Shown: positions 24,824 to 34,157, counted from the first letter of the stretch. The stretch is 55,326 nucleotides of DNA from Desulfatiglans anilini DSM 4660 (GCF_000422285.1 NZ_AULM01000026.1:1-55326), one strand, 5' to 3'. Numbers and translations: made by a program. Notes: generated from the letters alone by a model not told the origin.

Positions 24824-26470
24824 TCATATTTTTTTACTCTCTTCAAGCAAAACCCGCCTCAATATCTTTCCAGCGGCACTTCTAGGCAAATCATCTCGGA
24901 ATTCAACCTCTCTAGGCCGTTTGTAAGTCGCCATATTCTCTTTGCACCATGCGATGACATCTTTTTCATCAATCTTGTTCTTATACTCCGCTTTCAAAAT
25001 AATATAAGCTTTTGGGCTCTCACCCCTGTAAGGATCCTGAACACCGACCACGGCAACATCTGCGACTGCAGGCAATTTAAACAACAAATTTTCGACTTCG
25101 CTCGGGAAAACACTATAGCCGCTGCACTTGATCAATTCCTTTTTCCTTCCTACAATTTTGAGATAACCCTCTTCATCAAGCATTCCGATATCGCCCGTAT
25201 AAAGCCATCCATTGCGGAAGGTCAACTGCGTCTCCTCGGGCCTGTTCCAATATCCCGCGCAGACCGTCGGGCCCTTGATGACGATTTCCCCCTCTTCTCC
25301 AGGGGCAAGTTCTTTCTCGCCGTTTTCGAGGTCTACGATCTTCATTTGACTCAATTGCGGGATGCCTACAAAGCCGGGCTTGTAGCGAAGGAGCGGAGTG
25401 ATCGCGCCCCCCTGCGACACGCATTCCGTCAATCCATAGCCTTCGCCGATAATCGCATTCGGAGCCAAATCCTTGATTTTGACTTGTATCTCAACCGAGA
25501 TCGGCGTCCCCCCGCTCCAAAGGCATCGCAAAGAGCCGAAATCGTATCGTTCAATCCCGGGCGTTTCGAGAAAGGCAATCAAACTGGTCGTCGCTGTCAC
25601 CCAGTACGTACACCGATACAACTCAATCGCCCGCGCTGTGACCTCCGCATCAAAACGCGTCAAAACGACTATCTGCCCTCCGGAAATCAGCGGCGTACAC
25701 ATCAACTGCTGCATCCCCATGATATGGAAAAATGGCGTCACACCCAGATGGACATCGTCGTATCTGTGCCTGTACCAATGTACGGTGCCCACACAAGCAT
25801 AGGATAAATTATAATGAGTCAGCATGGCCCCTTTGGGCAGCCCCATGGTTCCACCAGTATATTGCAGAAGGGCCAGATCATCGAGATTGGTTATATTGTT
25901 GGTGGGGGTTGCAGGGGCGTTTTGTATAAAATCCAGAAAACTGATTGCACCTTTATAGGTCATTTCTCTTTCCAGAGAATCTTTAGGGAAAGGGAGAATA
26001 GGGTCGGAAGGCATATAATCTTTCAGTGAAGTCAGAATCACATGCTTCAGTTGAATTTGCGATTCGATTTTCTCGACTTCCGGATATAAAGAGTCGAGGC
26101 TTATAAGAATTTCACTTCCCGCATCGCTGATCTCGTATTCCAGTTCAGCCTGTTTGAACATGGGATTCAGGCAGACAACCACGCCGCCGGCCCTGAGGAT
26201 ACCAAAGTAGGTGATGACAAATTGCGGACAATTTTGCATGAAAAGGGCAACGCGGTCCCCTTTCTCGAGCCCCAAAGCCAAGAGACCTTGAGCAAACCGA
26301 TCGATGCTCTCGTTCAGTTCTGCATAGCTGATATCCCGCCCGTAGAATCTCAGCGCAATCCGATCAGGAGAAAACTCGGCCCACTCCCGAAGATATTCAG
26401 ATACCGGTTTCTCGACTTGCAGGATCTTCGGGACGAGTGGCGGCCAGACCTTTTGCGACAGGTTCTCCAT
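24824..26470 (-). CDS. AMP-forming acyl-CoA ligase
   Basis: A 548-residue ANL-superfamily enzyme with P-loop YTGGTMGLPKGAM, EGYGLTEC, YTGDIG, GRKKELIKCSGYSVFP and the C-terminal catalytic Lys of RSAAGKILRR. It activates a carboxylic acid to its CoA thioester using ATP, in the cytoplasm. Resembles long-chain or aromatic acid CoA ligases; specificity is not readable. The start MENLSQKV follows GGAGGGGAG; 12 upstream residues are unsupported. It lies just upstream of dctP in the same direction and downstream of the TetR gene, consistent with import then activation of one substrate. Confidence 0.95.
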   Translation of the reverse strand: MENLSQKVWPPLVPKILQVEKPVSEYLREWAEFSPDRIALRFYGRDISYAELNESIDRFAQGLLALGLEKGDRVALFMQNCPQFVITYFGILRAGGVVVCLNPMFKQAELEYEISDAGSEILISLDSLYPEVEKIESQIQLKHVILTSLKDYMPSDPILPFPKDSLEREMTYKGAISFLDFIQNAPATPTNNITNLDDLALLQYTGGTMGLPKGAMLTHYNLSYACVGTVHWYRHRYDDVHLGVTPFFHIMGMQQLMCTPLISGGQIVVLTRFDAEVTARAIELYRCTYWVTATTSLIAFLETPGIERYDFGSLRCLWSGGTPISVEIQVKIKDLAPNAIIGEGYGLTECVSQGGAITPLLRYKPGFVGIPQLSQMKIVDLENGEKELAPGEEGEIVIKGPTVCAGYWNRPEETQLTFRNGWLYTGDIGMLDEEGYLKIVGRKKELIKCSGYSVFPSEVENLLFKLPAVADVAVVGVQDPYRGESPKAYIILKAEYKNKIDEKDVIAWCKENMATYKRPREVEFRDDLPRSAAGKILRRVLLEESKKI

Positions 26471-26567
26471 ATTTCTCCCCTCCAAAATCCATTCCGTGTT
26501 TCTCAAATATTTGGATCGCTCGAATTAATTTTTTGACAAAAAAAGCATTTTTTCAATCCATCGACCA

Positions 26568-27242
26568 TTACAGCGTCCTCGGCCGTGACAGCCCAAGGCC
26601 TTTGAAACTAAAATCTACCATGAACTCGACCGAATCTCTTACCGGTCTGCTTTTTAGATTCCAACCTCTGAGGGCTAAAAATACAACAATATAGGCAATC
26701 AAATTGGCAGAAAAATCAATATCTATATCAATTGCTTGCTGTTTTGACGCATTCCTGATGAGATCACGCCAATATTCAACGACATTGCGATTATCCATCT
26801 CTAGTACAACTTTCAAATGGTTTTTTGCCAAATATTTGCTTTCCGTGTAAATAAACTGAATCAGATCCTTATTTTCAACAATAAATACTAGAGATTCTTT
26901 CAGAGCCGATTCAAGCTTCTTTGTTGCATCGTCAATTTCTTCAATCTCGGCATCTGTCAACCTCTGGTACCATGACGTCTGCATATGCTTGTGAATCAGA
27001 AAGAGAACGTCGTCTTTGGACGATATATAATGATACATTTGTCCCATAGACATTCCCGCGGCTTCCGCGATTTCCCGCATCGATGTCGGGTGAAAGCCCT
27101 TCTTGAAAAATACACGGCATGCACCTTCAACTATCTGACGATGCTTTGATTCGACCGCACTGGCTTTCTTGGCCGAAATCTTGATCAACTCTTCAATATG
27201 GCCTTCCCAACATCTCTCGAAAGAATCGCTTTTCTTGCTCAT
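26568..27242 (-). CDS. TetR/AcrR family transcriptional regulator
   Basis: A 224-residue repressor with an N-terminal helix-turn-helix at about residues 35-80 (IVEGACRVFFKKGFHPTSMREIAEAAGMSMGQMYHYISSKDDVLFLI) and a C-terminal ligand domain of the type fused to fatty-acid and CoA-linked regulators. The ligand is probably an acyl-CoA, by context only. It sits between the 3-hydroxyacyl-CoA dehydrogenase and the ligase gene and likely controls this catabolic block. The first about 30 residues precede the DNA-binding domain and are unusually long. Confidence 0.93.
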   Translation of the reverse strand: MSKKSDSFERCWEGHIEELIKISAKKASAVESKHRQIVEGACRVFFKKGFHPTSMREIAEAAGMSMGQMYHYISSKDDVLFLIHKHMQTSWYQRLTDAEIEEIDDATKKLESALKESLVFIVENKDLIQFIYTESKYLAKNHLKVVLEMDNRNVVEYWRDLIRNASKQQAIDIDIDFSANLIAYIVVFLALRGWNLKSRPVRDSVEFMVDFSFKGLGLSRPRTL

Positions 27243-27379
27243 GATGCACCCAAAAATTAGATCGATTGCTCTGAATAATAGTTAACCTCCAAAGATAAAT
27301 CAACGGTTTTCCTCAGGTCCTATCATGAACACCCCAAAACTCGAAGCCTCAGCCACCGGGCAGAAAGCCAGGATCCTCC

Positions 27380-28252
27380 TCAGACGTCATATTCGTAGAA
27401 ACCTTTTCCGGACTTCCGTCCCAGCCACCCCGCACTGACCATACGTCTGATCCTGACCGGACAGGCATACTGCGGATCGTTCAATTCACGAAACATGGCA
27501 TCTGTGCCCAGAGCGAGGGTATCCAGGCCGATCAGGTCCATCAGCTCGAACGGCCCCATGGGGAGCCCCAAGCCGGTTTTGACCGCGGCTTCGATGTCTT
27601 CTTTGCCTGCGACCCCTTCATCCAGTAAACGGACCGCGTTCAGGAGAATCGCGGTCAGAATGCGATTGACGATAAAGCCCGGACGATCGTTCGAGACCAC
27701 CACCTTTTTCCCGATGTGTTCGCCAAAGGCTGCCATCCTGCGCACAATCTCGGGATCCGTCTTCAGCGTCCTCACAAGTTCCAGCAGTGGAATGATGTCA
27801 GGGGGCGTCAGAAAATGCGTCCCCAGCACCTGATGAGGCCTCGAAGTCACTTTTGCGATCTCGATGACGGACAAGACCGACGTGTTGGTGGCCAGGATCG
27901 TTTTCTCTGGACAAATACGATCCAGCATCTCGAAAATGTGTTTCTTGAGTTCAAGGTCCTCGGTCACCGCCTCGATCACGAGGTCACAGGCATCAAATCC
28001 TTCCCATCGACTGGTACTGACGATCCTTCCGAGGGTCTCGGATTTGTCTGACTGGGATAACTTGCCCTTCTCAACGAGTCGGGACAAAGCTGAACGTATG
28101 CGCTCCATGCCTTTGGCAAGAGTTGCCTCGCTCGCTTCGGAGACAATGACGGAATGCCCTCTCTGCGCGCATAGCTGCGCAATCCCAGATCCCATGACCC
28201 CGCATCCGACGATGCCGATTCTGCCTATTTTCATTCCCGTCTTCTTTTTCAT
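27380..28252 (-). CDS. 3-hydroxyacyl-CoA dehydrogenase (second paralogue)
   Basis: A 290-residue NAD-dependent enzyme: IGIVGCGVMGSGIAQL, NTSVLSV, the catalytic His of GTHFLTPP with Glu in LLELVRT, RPGFIVNRIL and GLGLPMGPFELMDLIGLD. The His is followed by LTPP rather than FNP/FAP, so the substrate pocket differs from the 12-kb paralogue. The start is uncertain: 28252 is given, 28234 (MKIGRIG) agrees better with the family and 28279 (TTG) is also open; none has a strong site. It lies 45 bp after the HpaB-family gene, in the same operon. Confidence 0.92.
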   Translation of the reverse strand: MKKKTGMKIGRIGIVGCGVMGSGIAQLCAQRGHSVIVSEASEATLAKGMERIRSALSRLVEKGKLSQSDKSETLGRIVSTSRWEGFDACDLVIEAVTEDLELKKHIFEMLDRICPEKTILATNTSVLSVIEIAKVTSRPHQVLGTHFLTPPDIIPLLELVRTLKTDPEIVRRMAAFGEHIGKKVVVSNDRPGFIVNRILTAILLNAVRLLDEGVAGKEDIEAAVKTGLGLPMGPFELMDLIGLDTLALGTDAMFRELNDPQYACPVRIRRMVSAGWLGRKSGKGFYEYDV

Positions 28253-28297
28253 CGGTGAAAATCTATCCGGCCCTTGCAATGCGGCCGGGTGCTCTCC

Positions 28298-29785
28298 CTA
28301 CAATTCAGGTGGAAATTGCGGAAGGGAATCGAAGACCGGATGTCTATCCGGGTTCTTTATGCCTGCTGCCCGCATGGCGGCCGCCTTGTAACGCTTCATA
28401 TCGCCAAGGACCAGGATCGACAGCTTCTGTGCCTCCAGAGAACCCTCGGCGTGGATCGTGAGGACATCTTCGTAGGAAGAAGTGAGATCCCGGACGAGCT
28501 TCACCATGCGGAGTCTGTCTTCCGTAGGGATTCCTGCTTTCCCGCCGAGCACCTTTTTGAGCACCTCGTGAATCTCAGGATGGAAGAAATCCTTTGCGGA
28601 AGGACAAGTAGCCACGATCCCACCGGCGATATCCTGAATGTATTTGGTGGCCTGATGCCAGTTATCCGCAAAATAAAATTTGCAGATGTTGGCATACATA
28701 GGGTTCGGGTAGACCAGGTCCGAATCGGACTCGGCGTTGCAATATTCGCATGCAGCCCGTCCCAGAACTTCTACCGCCTCTGTGTACATCACCAGCCAAG
28801 TCAATTTCTCCCGAACGTGGGGCGCCTTTTCTATGCCGTTGTACTCCGCCATGAGCGTCGCGGCGCCGGTGAAGAGTTCGAGTTCCATCGCCTTATAAGT
28901 CTCGGCGCTGAGGCGGTGGAAATTGGCGAACATGTAGGCCACTTGGCCAGCGAATTCCCACTCCCCTTTAAGAAAAATTCGATCATTCGGAATAAAAACG
29001 CGGTCAAAAAGGATCGTGGCGTCGTTGATAAAGACGCTCCCGGCAATCGGATGATCGAAGAGGTTCGTATCTGCGGCAATCTCCGGCTCCGCCGAAACGA
29101 GCGTCAGGCCCTCGGCGTTCACTGGCACACCGAATGCCACGGCATAGGCCTTGTCGTTTTCTGTCATGGCACGACAGGGTGCGATCAGGATTTCATTGCA
29201 GAGCGGTGCCTGGCTGATGTGCGTTTTCGCTCCGCTGACGACGATGCCGTCCTCCCGCTCTTCCACGATATGCACATAATAATCGGGGTGTTCCTGCTGA
29301 TGCGGACGAAGACTCCGATCCCCTTTGGTATCCGTCAGCCCCATTGCGAACGCCAGATCGTTTTGTTGAAGGTGTCTCCGGTAGGCTTCGACATTTTCCG
29401 CGTAGTGCGTACCGTACTTTGTGTCGACCCTCCTGCTTACGACCGTCAACGCATTGAGGCCGTCCTTGGCCACGAATTTCGCACCAGGGGGCTTGCCGAA
29501 ACATACCCTCGCCCACAGTTTGACGACCTCGCGCAGACGCAGCAAGTCCTCCTTCGTGCGCTGCGGCATCAGGGCAAAACTCACCCTTTCCCCGTCCTCG
29601 TTGACATCGGTCAACAGGTCCTGGAACCGGGGATCATTATTCAACACATAGTCCATGGCCACCCAGTCCCTGCAGACCTTCAAAACCGGGTGTTCGGTCA
29701 CATCCGGCACCTTTTCGCCGTTACAATATACAACCCGCCCGTCCTTGAGGCTCTCGATGTACTCCTGGGGTGTCTTGATTGCCAT
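28298..29785 (-). CDS. HpaB-family flavoprotein without Fe-S ligands
   Basis: A 495-residue member of the 4-hydroxyphenylacetate 3-hydroxylase/4-hydroxybutyryl-CoA dehydratase family: TDTKGDRS, HPDYYVHIVEEREDGIVVSGAKTH, LFDRVFIPNDRIF, LMAEYNGIEK and DIAGGIVATCPS. Compared with the paralogue at 42.7 kb it lacks the C-x3-C pair (here VCFGKPPGAKF) and the downstream Cys (FHRLSAETYKAM), so it cannot hold the [4Fe-4S] cluster of a true dehydratase. It is more likely an FAD-dependent dehydrogenase, hydratase-like or hydroxylase enzyme. The start follows GGAGACG. Operon with an SDR and a 3-hydroxyacyl-CoA dehydrogenase. Confidence 0.9.
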   Translation of the reverse strand: MAIKTPQEYIESLKDGRVVYCNGEKVPDVTEHPVLKVCRDWVAMDYVLNNDPRFQDLLTDVNEDGERVSFALMPQRTKEDLLRLREVVKLWARVCFGKPPGAKFVAKDGLNALTVVSRRVDTKYGTHYAENVEAYRRHLQQNDLAFAMGLTDTKGDRSLRPHQQEHPDYYVHIVEEREDGIVVSGAKTHISQAPLCNEILIAPCRAMTENDKAYAVAFGVPVNAEGLTLVSAEPEIAADTNLFDHPIAGSVFINDATILFDRVFIPNDRIFLKGEWEFAGQVAYMFANFHRLSAETYKAMELELFTGAATLMAEYNGIEKAPHVREKLTWLVMYTEAVEVLGRAACEYCNAESDSDLVYPNPMYANICKFYFADNWHQATKYIQDIAGGIVATCPSAKDFFHPEIHEVLKKVLGGKAGIPTEDRLRMVKLVRDLTSSYEDVLTIHAEGSLEAQKLSILVLGDMKRYKAAAMRAAGIKNPDRHPVFDSLPQFPPEL

Positions 29786-29815
29786 GATCGTCTCCTTCGT
29801 TTCAAAGATAGGTTG

Positions 29816-30580
29816 TTATAAGCCGTGCCACGCACATAGCTCGTGATCCGTCGCGACAGTCCCTGTAACCGAACCTGCATGCTGTGCTGCCAGAAAAACG
29901 GCGCATTTCACCATTCTGTCCGGCGGCTCCCAGCCTTGCCGATCCTTTTCCGGCACCCAGAAACGCATCCCCTCGGTGCTGACGACATTTTTGGGTTTAA
30001 TGCAATTGACGGCTATATTGTGCTTTCCAACCTCCGTAGCCAGACCCCATGTAAACCGATCGACCGCAGCCTTCGCTACGGCATAGGCCACGCCTGTCGG
30101 GACGGTGCCTTCATCCCGCTCGTCGGCGGCGAGCGAAGAGATATTGATGATCGATCCGCTCCGCCTCTCGATCATCGAAGAGAGCACGGCCTTGCTGCAC
30201 AGAAAGACGCCCTTCAGGTTGACGTCGATTACGATCTCCCATTTCCTGAGAGGCGTCTCCACAACTGGAAAATAGAATGCCACACCGGCATTGTTCACAA
30301 GGATGTCTATGCGCCCGAATTCCTTGAGCGCCGCATCGACCATCGCCTGGACGCTGTTCTCGTCCGTCACATCGCATTGAACGGGCAATGCGCGGCGACC
30401 GTGCTTCTCGACCTCTTCAGCGGTTTCATAGATAGTACCGGGAAGCCTTTCATGCTTCTGGTTCGCACTCCGCGCAGCCACGACCACATTCGCACCCTCT
30501 TTGGCAAAACCCGCTGCGATTGCCCTGCCGATCCCCCGGCTGGCGCCTGTCACAATGGCGACTCTATCCTTAAGTTTCAC
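29816..30580 (-). CDS. Short-chain dehydrogenase/reductase
   Basis: A 254-residue SDR with the NAD(P)-binding TGASRGIG, NNAGVAF, the Ser of IINISSLA and the Y-x3-K pair (GVAYAVAKAA). It oxidises or reduces a hydroxyl group. The Arg after the nucleotide strand (AARS) suggests NADP preference. GTG start at 30580 with GGGGAGG five bases before. An insertion of about 15 residues follows the nucleotide strand. It leads the operon SDR, HpaB-family, 3-hydroxyacyl-CoA dehydrogenase. Confidence 0.95.
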   Translation of the reverse strand: MKLKDRVAIVTGASRGIGRAIAAGFAKEGANVVVAARSANQKHERLPGTIYETAEEVEKHGRRALPVQCDVTDENSVQAMVDAALKEFGRIDILVNNAGVAFYFPVVETPLRKWEIVIDVNLKGVFLCSKAVLSSMIERRSGSIINISSLAADERDEGTVPTGVAYAVAKAAVDRFTWGLATEVGKHNIAVNCIKPKNVVSTEGMRFWVPEKDRQGWEPPDRMVKCAVFLAAQHAGSVTGTVATDHELCAWHGL

Positions 30581-30669
30581 GCCGACCTCCCCTCAAGATG
30601 ACATAGCTCAATGGGTCGAAACATTGAAGCGGCCTATTTCTTGGCCCGGAAATGAAAAACCGAAAAGAC

Positions 30670-30740
30670 CGCTCAATTTATTTCGAGCGCTCATTTTAAA
30701 TTTTCCTCAATATGTAATTTAAATTTTCAGAGGTTGTCAA
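30670..30740 (-). promoter_or_regulatory. Putative promoter with palindromic operator for the SDR operon
   Basis: On the minus strand a perfect TTGACA lies at 30740-30735, then 18 bp and TACATA at 30716-30711. Just downstream, at 30689-30670, is CGCTC-N10-GAGCG, an inverted repeat of TetR-operator size overlapping the expected early transcribed region. The TetR protein at 26.6 kb is the obvious candidate binder. Inference from motif shape. Confidence 0.45.
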
Positions 30741-31014
30741 CACTTTTTTCGGGTGGATTACACTCGCCGGCAAAAACCGACTGCGATTCGCGTCTCTTTC
30801 CTTCGAACCTCTGGCGGTCTTTTTCAGAAGGGTTCAAATACGGAAAAGAGTTGGGCGATGCGTCTGAGAGGCTTTTCGGTTCGACGCAAGGAGCAGGCCT
30901 GACCCTATTCCGAAGGGGAAAAACGGTGGATGGCATCTCAGCCGGTCCAGGCAAAAAGAATCTCTTCAATGCATCCAGGGAGCCGTCCGGGCGGCGCCGA
31001 ACGGCACGGCCGGC
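30741..31014. other. Gap between divergent-facing operons
   Basis: About 270 bp between the SDR operon promoter and the end of the BaeR-like gene. It contains no gene that I can support and no strong hairpin. Confidence 0.4.
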
Positions 31015-31713
31015 TCAGAGGTCTTCAGGCTCCAGGCTGAACTTGTAGCCAACCCCATAGACCGTCCGGATCACCTCCTGATCAGGGATCCCTGCGGCGA
31101 TCTTTTTGCGGAGATTTTTGATGTGCGTGTCGATGGTGCGGTCGTAACCGTCGAAGGCGTAGCCCTGAACGCGGTTGATGAGTTCGTTGCGGGAAAATAC
31201 GCGCCCTGGCTGCGCCATCAGAATCTTCAGGAGCCCGAACTCGCTGGGGGTGAGATTCAGGGGGTGTCCGGCCGCGCTCGCTTCGCGTCTGGCCTCGTCC
31301 AGGAAGATGGGGCCAGCCTCCAGCGGGGCGGACCGGCCCGGTTCGGCGCGTGTCCTGCGCAGCACAGCCTTGACCCGTGCCACGACCTCACGCGGGCTGA
31401 ACGGCTTGCAGATATAGTCGTCGGCCCCGAGTTCCAGGCCGACAATGCGCTCGATCTCCTCCACCCTGGCGGTGATCATGATGATCGGAACCGCAGAGAA
31501 TCGCCTGATCTCACGGCAAATATCGGTTCCTTCCATTCCGGGAAGCATGATATCGAGCAGGATCAGCGCCGGGGGCTCTCTTCTGACCTGCGCGATCACC
31601 TGATCGCCCCGGTGCAGGATCGAGGCTGTAAACCCCGCCGCCGTGAGGTAATCCGACAAGATCTGCGCGATTTTCCGCTCGTCTTCTACGATCAGAACCT
31701 GGTTCCGGGCCAT
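31015..31713 (-). CDS. baeR: OmpR/BaeR-type response regulator
   Basis: A 232-residue response regulator: receiver domain (VEDERK, phospho-Asp in LILLDIMLPGMEG, Thr in MITARV, Lys in DDYICKPFSP) and a winged-helix OmpR domain with LTPSEFGLLKIL and DRTIDTHIKNLRKKI. The DNA-recognition helix resembles BaeR. It activates envelope stress and efflux genes once phosphorylated by the adjacent kinase. It begins 4 bp after the kinase stop, so it is translated from one transcript. The Spy-like and efflux genes divergent from it are the likely regulon. Confidence 0.92.
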   Translation of the reverse strand: MARNQVLIVEDERKIAQILSDYLTAAGFTASILHRGDQVIAQVRREPPALILLDIMLPGMEGTDICREIRRFSAVPIIMITARVEEIERIVGLELGADDYICKPFSPREVVARVKAVLRRTRAEPGRSAPLEAGPIFLDEARREASAAGHPLNLTPSEFGLLKILMAQPGRVFSRNELINRVQGYAFDGYDRTIDTHIKNLRKKIAAGIPDQEVIRTVYGVGYKFSLEPEDL

Positions 31714-31717
31714 TTCC

Positions 31718-33208
31718 CTACCTCTTTTCAGCGCTCCCCGCCGCCCGCTTCGGAGCGCGCGGAAAGGTCATGCGGATGAGCAGCCCGCCTGCCGGGCTGT
31801 GCTCGGCGCGAATCGCACCGCCGTGAGCAAGGACGATCTGACGGCAAATAGCCAGGCCCAAGCCGCTCCCGCCCAGTTCACGGCTTCTGGATTTGTCGAC
31901 CCGGTAGAGGCGGTCGAAAAGCCTCCCGAGGGCTTCTTCGGGAACGCCCGGCGGGGTGTCCTCGAAGCACAGCAACAGTTGACCGCCCTCCTCCCGCCCC
32001 GTAATCGTCAATAGCCCGGGGGCATCCGTGTAGCGGAGGGTGTTTTCCAAGAGGTTTCCGTAAAGCTGCGCCAGACGATGTTCGTCCCCCTGCGTGACAA
32101 AATCCCTGCAGCCCTGCACATCCAACGAGAGCCCGATGCCCTCACGGTCAAAGAGCGGCAGGAAGCCGGCGGCAGCCTTCTCCAGGACCTCAACCGGCCG
32201 AACAGGGGCGTTGTGCTGCATCAGGGCCTGGGAATCGGCCAGCGAGAGAAGGTGCAGATCGTCCACCATCTTGCCGAGGCGGACGATCTCGGCATGCAGG
32301 GATTGAAGGGTATCCCGGTTCGCCTTCCGGATCCCGTCCTGCAAAGCCTCGATCTCCCCCCGCAGGACCGCCAGGGGTGTCCGCAGCTCGTGGGAAATAT
32401 CCGCCACCCACTGCCGGCGCATCTCTTCATATTTCCGGAGCGTATCCGCCATTCGGTTGAAGTCCTCCGCGAGCTGTCCAAGCTCATCCCTGGTGTCGAC
32501 CTCGATCCGCGCGTCGAAATCGAAGTCCGCAAGAGAACGGGTCCCCTTGGCCAGGCGGCCGATCGGCCTCAGGATGTGCTTGGAGAAAAGCAGGGAAGCC
32601 AGCCCGACGAGCAGGAGAACGCCGCCCCCCACCAGCAGGAATGCCCTTGACTGCGCCTTTCTGAAGTCGGCCTCCAGCGGGGTGTGTGGACGCTCGCGCC
32701 GTGGCAGGCCCACCCACCCGGCTGGAACCCCGTCGACGCGGATCTCACGCATCGCATAGGTCGCCGGGTCGCGGCCGGCAAGCCTTCCGGCAACCGCCTT
32801 GCGGTCTGAATCGAACAGGACGAGCCCCTTCAACATCCAGCGGTACGGCGAGGGCAGGCGCTGCCCCGTCGTCTCGTCCAATCGTTTGTCCTCCTGCGCT
32901 GTGGCCTCCGGCAGGTCTTCTCCCGGTCGCGCCCCCTGACGCTCCTTCGGCTCAGGGTCGCTCTGGGAGCCGAAGCGCCGCAACGTAGCCCGCCAGCGAT
33001 CCGGCTCGGACGTGAAGGCCGTCCAATTTCCATCCACCCGATAGACGTCGGCCAGCTCGGTGACCAGGTCGTCCATTGTTTCAAGGGCCGCTTGATTGAT
33101 GTAATCGCCGAAGCGGTGGGACAGGTAGACCTGGAGCACGGCGATCATGACCACCGCCGCCAGGGCCGTCGCCAGAAAGGCAAAAAATGTCTTGTAAACC
33201 AATCGCAT
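31718..33208 (-). CDS. baeS: BaeS-type sensor histidine kinase
   Basis: A 496-residue inner-membrane kinase with two membrane segments (residues 8-30 and about 190-212), a roughly 160-residue periplasmic sensor, a HAMP domain, the phospho-acceptor DISHELRTPLAVLRGEIEALQDGI (typical of BaeS) and an ATPase domain with NLLENTLRY, FEDTPPGVP and GGSGLGLAICRQI. The ATPase D-box reads EDTPPG rather than the usual DNGPG/DTGPG. It senses envelope stress. The start follows GAGGAA. First gene of the baeSR operon. Confidence 0.93.
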   Translation of the reverse strand: MRLVYKTFFAFLATALAAVVMIAVLQVYLSHRFGDYINQAALETMDDLVTELADVYRVDGNWTAFTSEPDRWRATLRRFGSQSDPEPKERQGARPGEDLPEATAQEDKRLDETTGQRLPSPYRWMLKGLVLFDSDRKAVAGRLAGRDPATYAMREIRVDGVPAGWVGLPRRERPHTPLEADFRKAQSRAFLLVGGGVLLLVGLASLLFSKHILRPIGRLAKGTRSLADFDFDARIEVDTRDELGQLAEDFNRMADTLRKYEEMRRQWVADISHELRTPLAVLRGEIEALQDGIRKANRDTLQSLHAEIVRLGKMVDDLHLLSLADSQALMQHNAPVRPVEVLEKAAAGFLPLFDREGIGLSLDVQGCRDFVTQGDEHRLAQLYGNLLENTLRYTDAPGLLTITGREEGGQLLLCFEDTPPGVPEEALGRLFDRLYRVDKSRSRELGGSGLGLAICRQIVLAHGGAIRAEHSPAGGLLIRMTFPRAPKRAAGSAEKR

Positions 33209-33444
33209 CGGGTATTCCTCGGGGTTGATCCGCCGGCATGGGGCCCTCTGGAAAGAAGATCCTGGAACGCCCCGCTTGCAGCTTTGAGAATTAGGCCTTG
33301 TCCGTCACGATTTCAAGTCAATTCGGCCGCTCCCCGAACTCCCCATCCCTTCTTCATGCTTTCTCCCCATTTCCGGGCGTACTCCTCTCTATGCAATTGA
33401 CATCCCGGCTCCATAGTCTCTTCACAATCGGAGGCTATCTTCTT

Positions 33445-33560
33445 CCCATTCGGAAATGGTCTTTTTGGCCAATCTCGGCGTCAACCTGCACCTTCGCTTG
33501 TGCGGCGGCCATGACACCGCCACCGCGCAAACGCTTGATTGCCTTGATATTGGCCGATCC
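33445..33560 (-). repeat. Dispersed palindromic element, copy R5
   Basis: Reads TTCCCATTCGGAAATGG, CTTTTTGGCCAATCTCGGCG, TGCACCTTCGCTTGTGCGG, then CGCGCAAACGCTTGATT and CTTGATATTGGCC, i.e. the core in the same direction as R8. The central palindrome is altered to CGGCCATGACACCGCC. The following CCGGGACCCGCCCCGG resembles the R8 insert. It occupies the gap between baeS and the Spy-like gene, where both promoters must lie. Confidence 0.8.
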
Positions 33561-33644
33561 GGGACCCGCCCCGGACTCGAAACCCTGGCCGTGATCATGG
33601 ATCGTGAACCATCCCGCGGCCGCACCTTGAGCAAGGAGGTTGTC

Positions 33645-34157
33645 ATGAAGCACAGGATCCCTATCGCCACTCTCATTGCGTTTCTCGCCCTTCTGATTGC
33701 GATCCCCCTGAACGCGGCAGCGTTTAAAGGACCAGATCTGGAAGGACGAAAAGGCCCCTGCATCCACCGCCATAAAAAGGACGGCGCCGAGCTCTGCATG
33801 CGCTTCGTCAACCAGAACCTGGCCGTCGAAGCGATAGCCGAACTAAGCGGTCAGCCGCAGGAGATCATCCGGCAGAAACTCGACCGTAAACGGCCTTATC
33901 TGCTGCTGGCCGAATACGGCATCGAACCGAAGGCCTTTCGGAGTGCCATGGAGATCAGGCATCGTGCGCTACTCTATAAACTCAATGAAATGGGGTACCT
34001 GACTTCAGACCAGTTGACCCTGATCCAGGAACGGAAAAACCGCCGTGCCGAACGTCGGGCCCTCATGCAGAAACTGGTCGAGGCCGGTCTGGAGAATGGC
34101 ACCATCACCCAGGAAGAGGCCGCCTCTCTCGTGCCCCGCGACCGAGGTCGTTTTTGA
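33645..34157 (+). CDS. Periplasmic Spy/CpxP-like stress protein
   Basis: A 170-residue secreted protein: a signal peptide (MKHRIPIATLIAFLALLIAIP, then NAAA) precedes a charged, helical mature part of about 145 residues with two cysteines (GPCIHRHKKDGAELC) that could form a disulfide. No catalytic motif. Length, all-helical character and its place beside a BaeSR-type system recall Spy, CpxP and ZraP, which are controlled by BaeSR or similar systems, but sequence homology is not evident. ATG 33645 follows GCAAGGAGG. It lies upstream of the efflux operon on the same strand. Confidence 0.7.
   Translation: MKHRIPIATLIAFLALLIAIPLNAAAFKGPDLEGRKGPCIHRHKKDGAELCMRFVNQNLAVEAIAELSGQPQEIIRQKLDRKRPYLLLAEYGIEPKAFRSAMEIRHRALLYKLNEMGYLTSDQLTLIQERKNRRAERRALMQKLVEAGLENGTITQEEAASLVPRDRGRF

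Noticed and set aside
28274-29821. 515-residue plus-strand reading frame
   Set aside because: Antisense shadow of the HpaB-family gene, which has a ribosome-binding site and family motifs.
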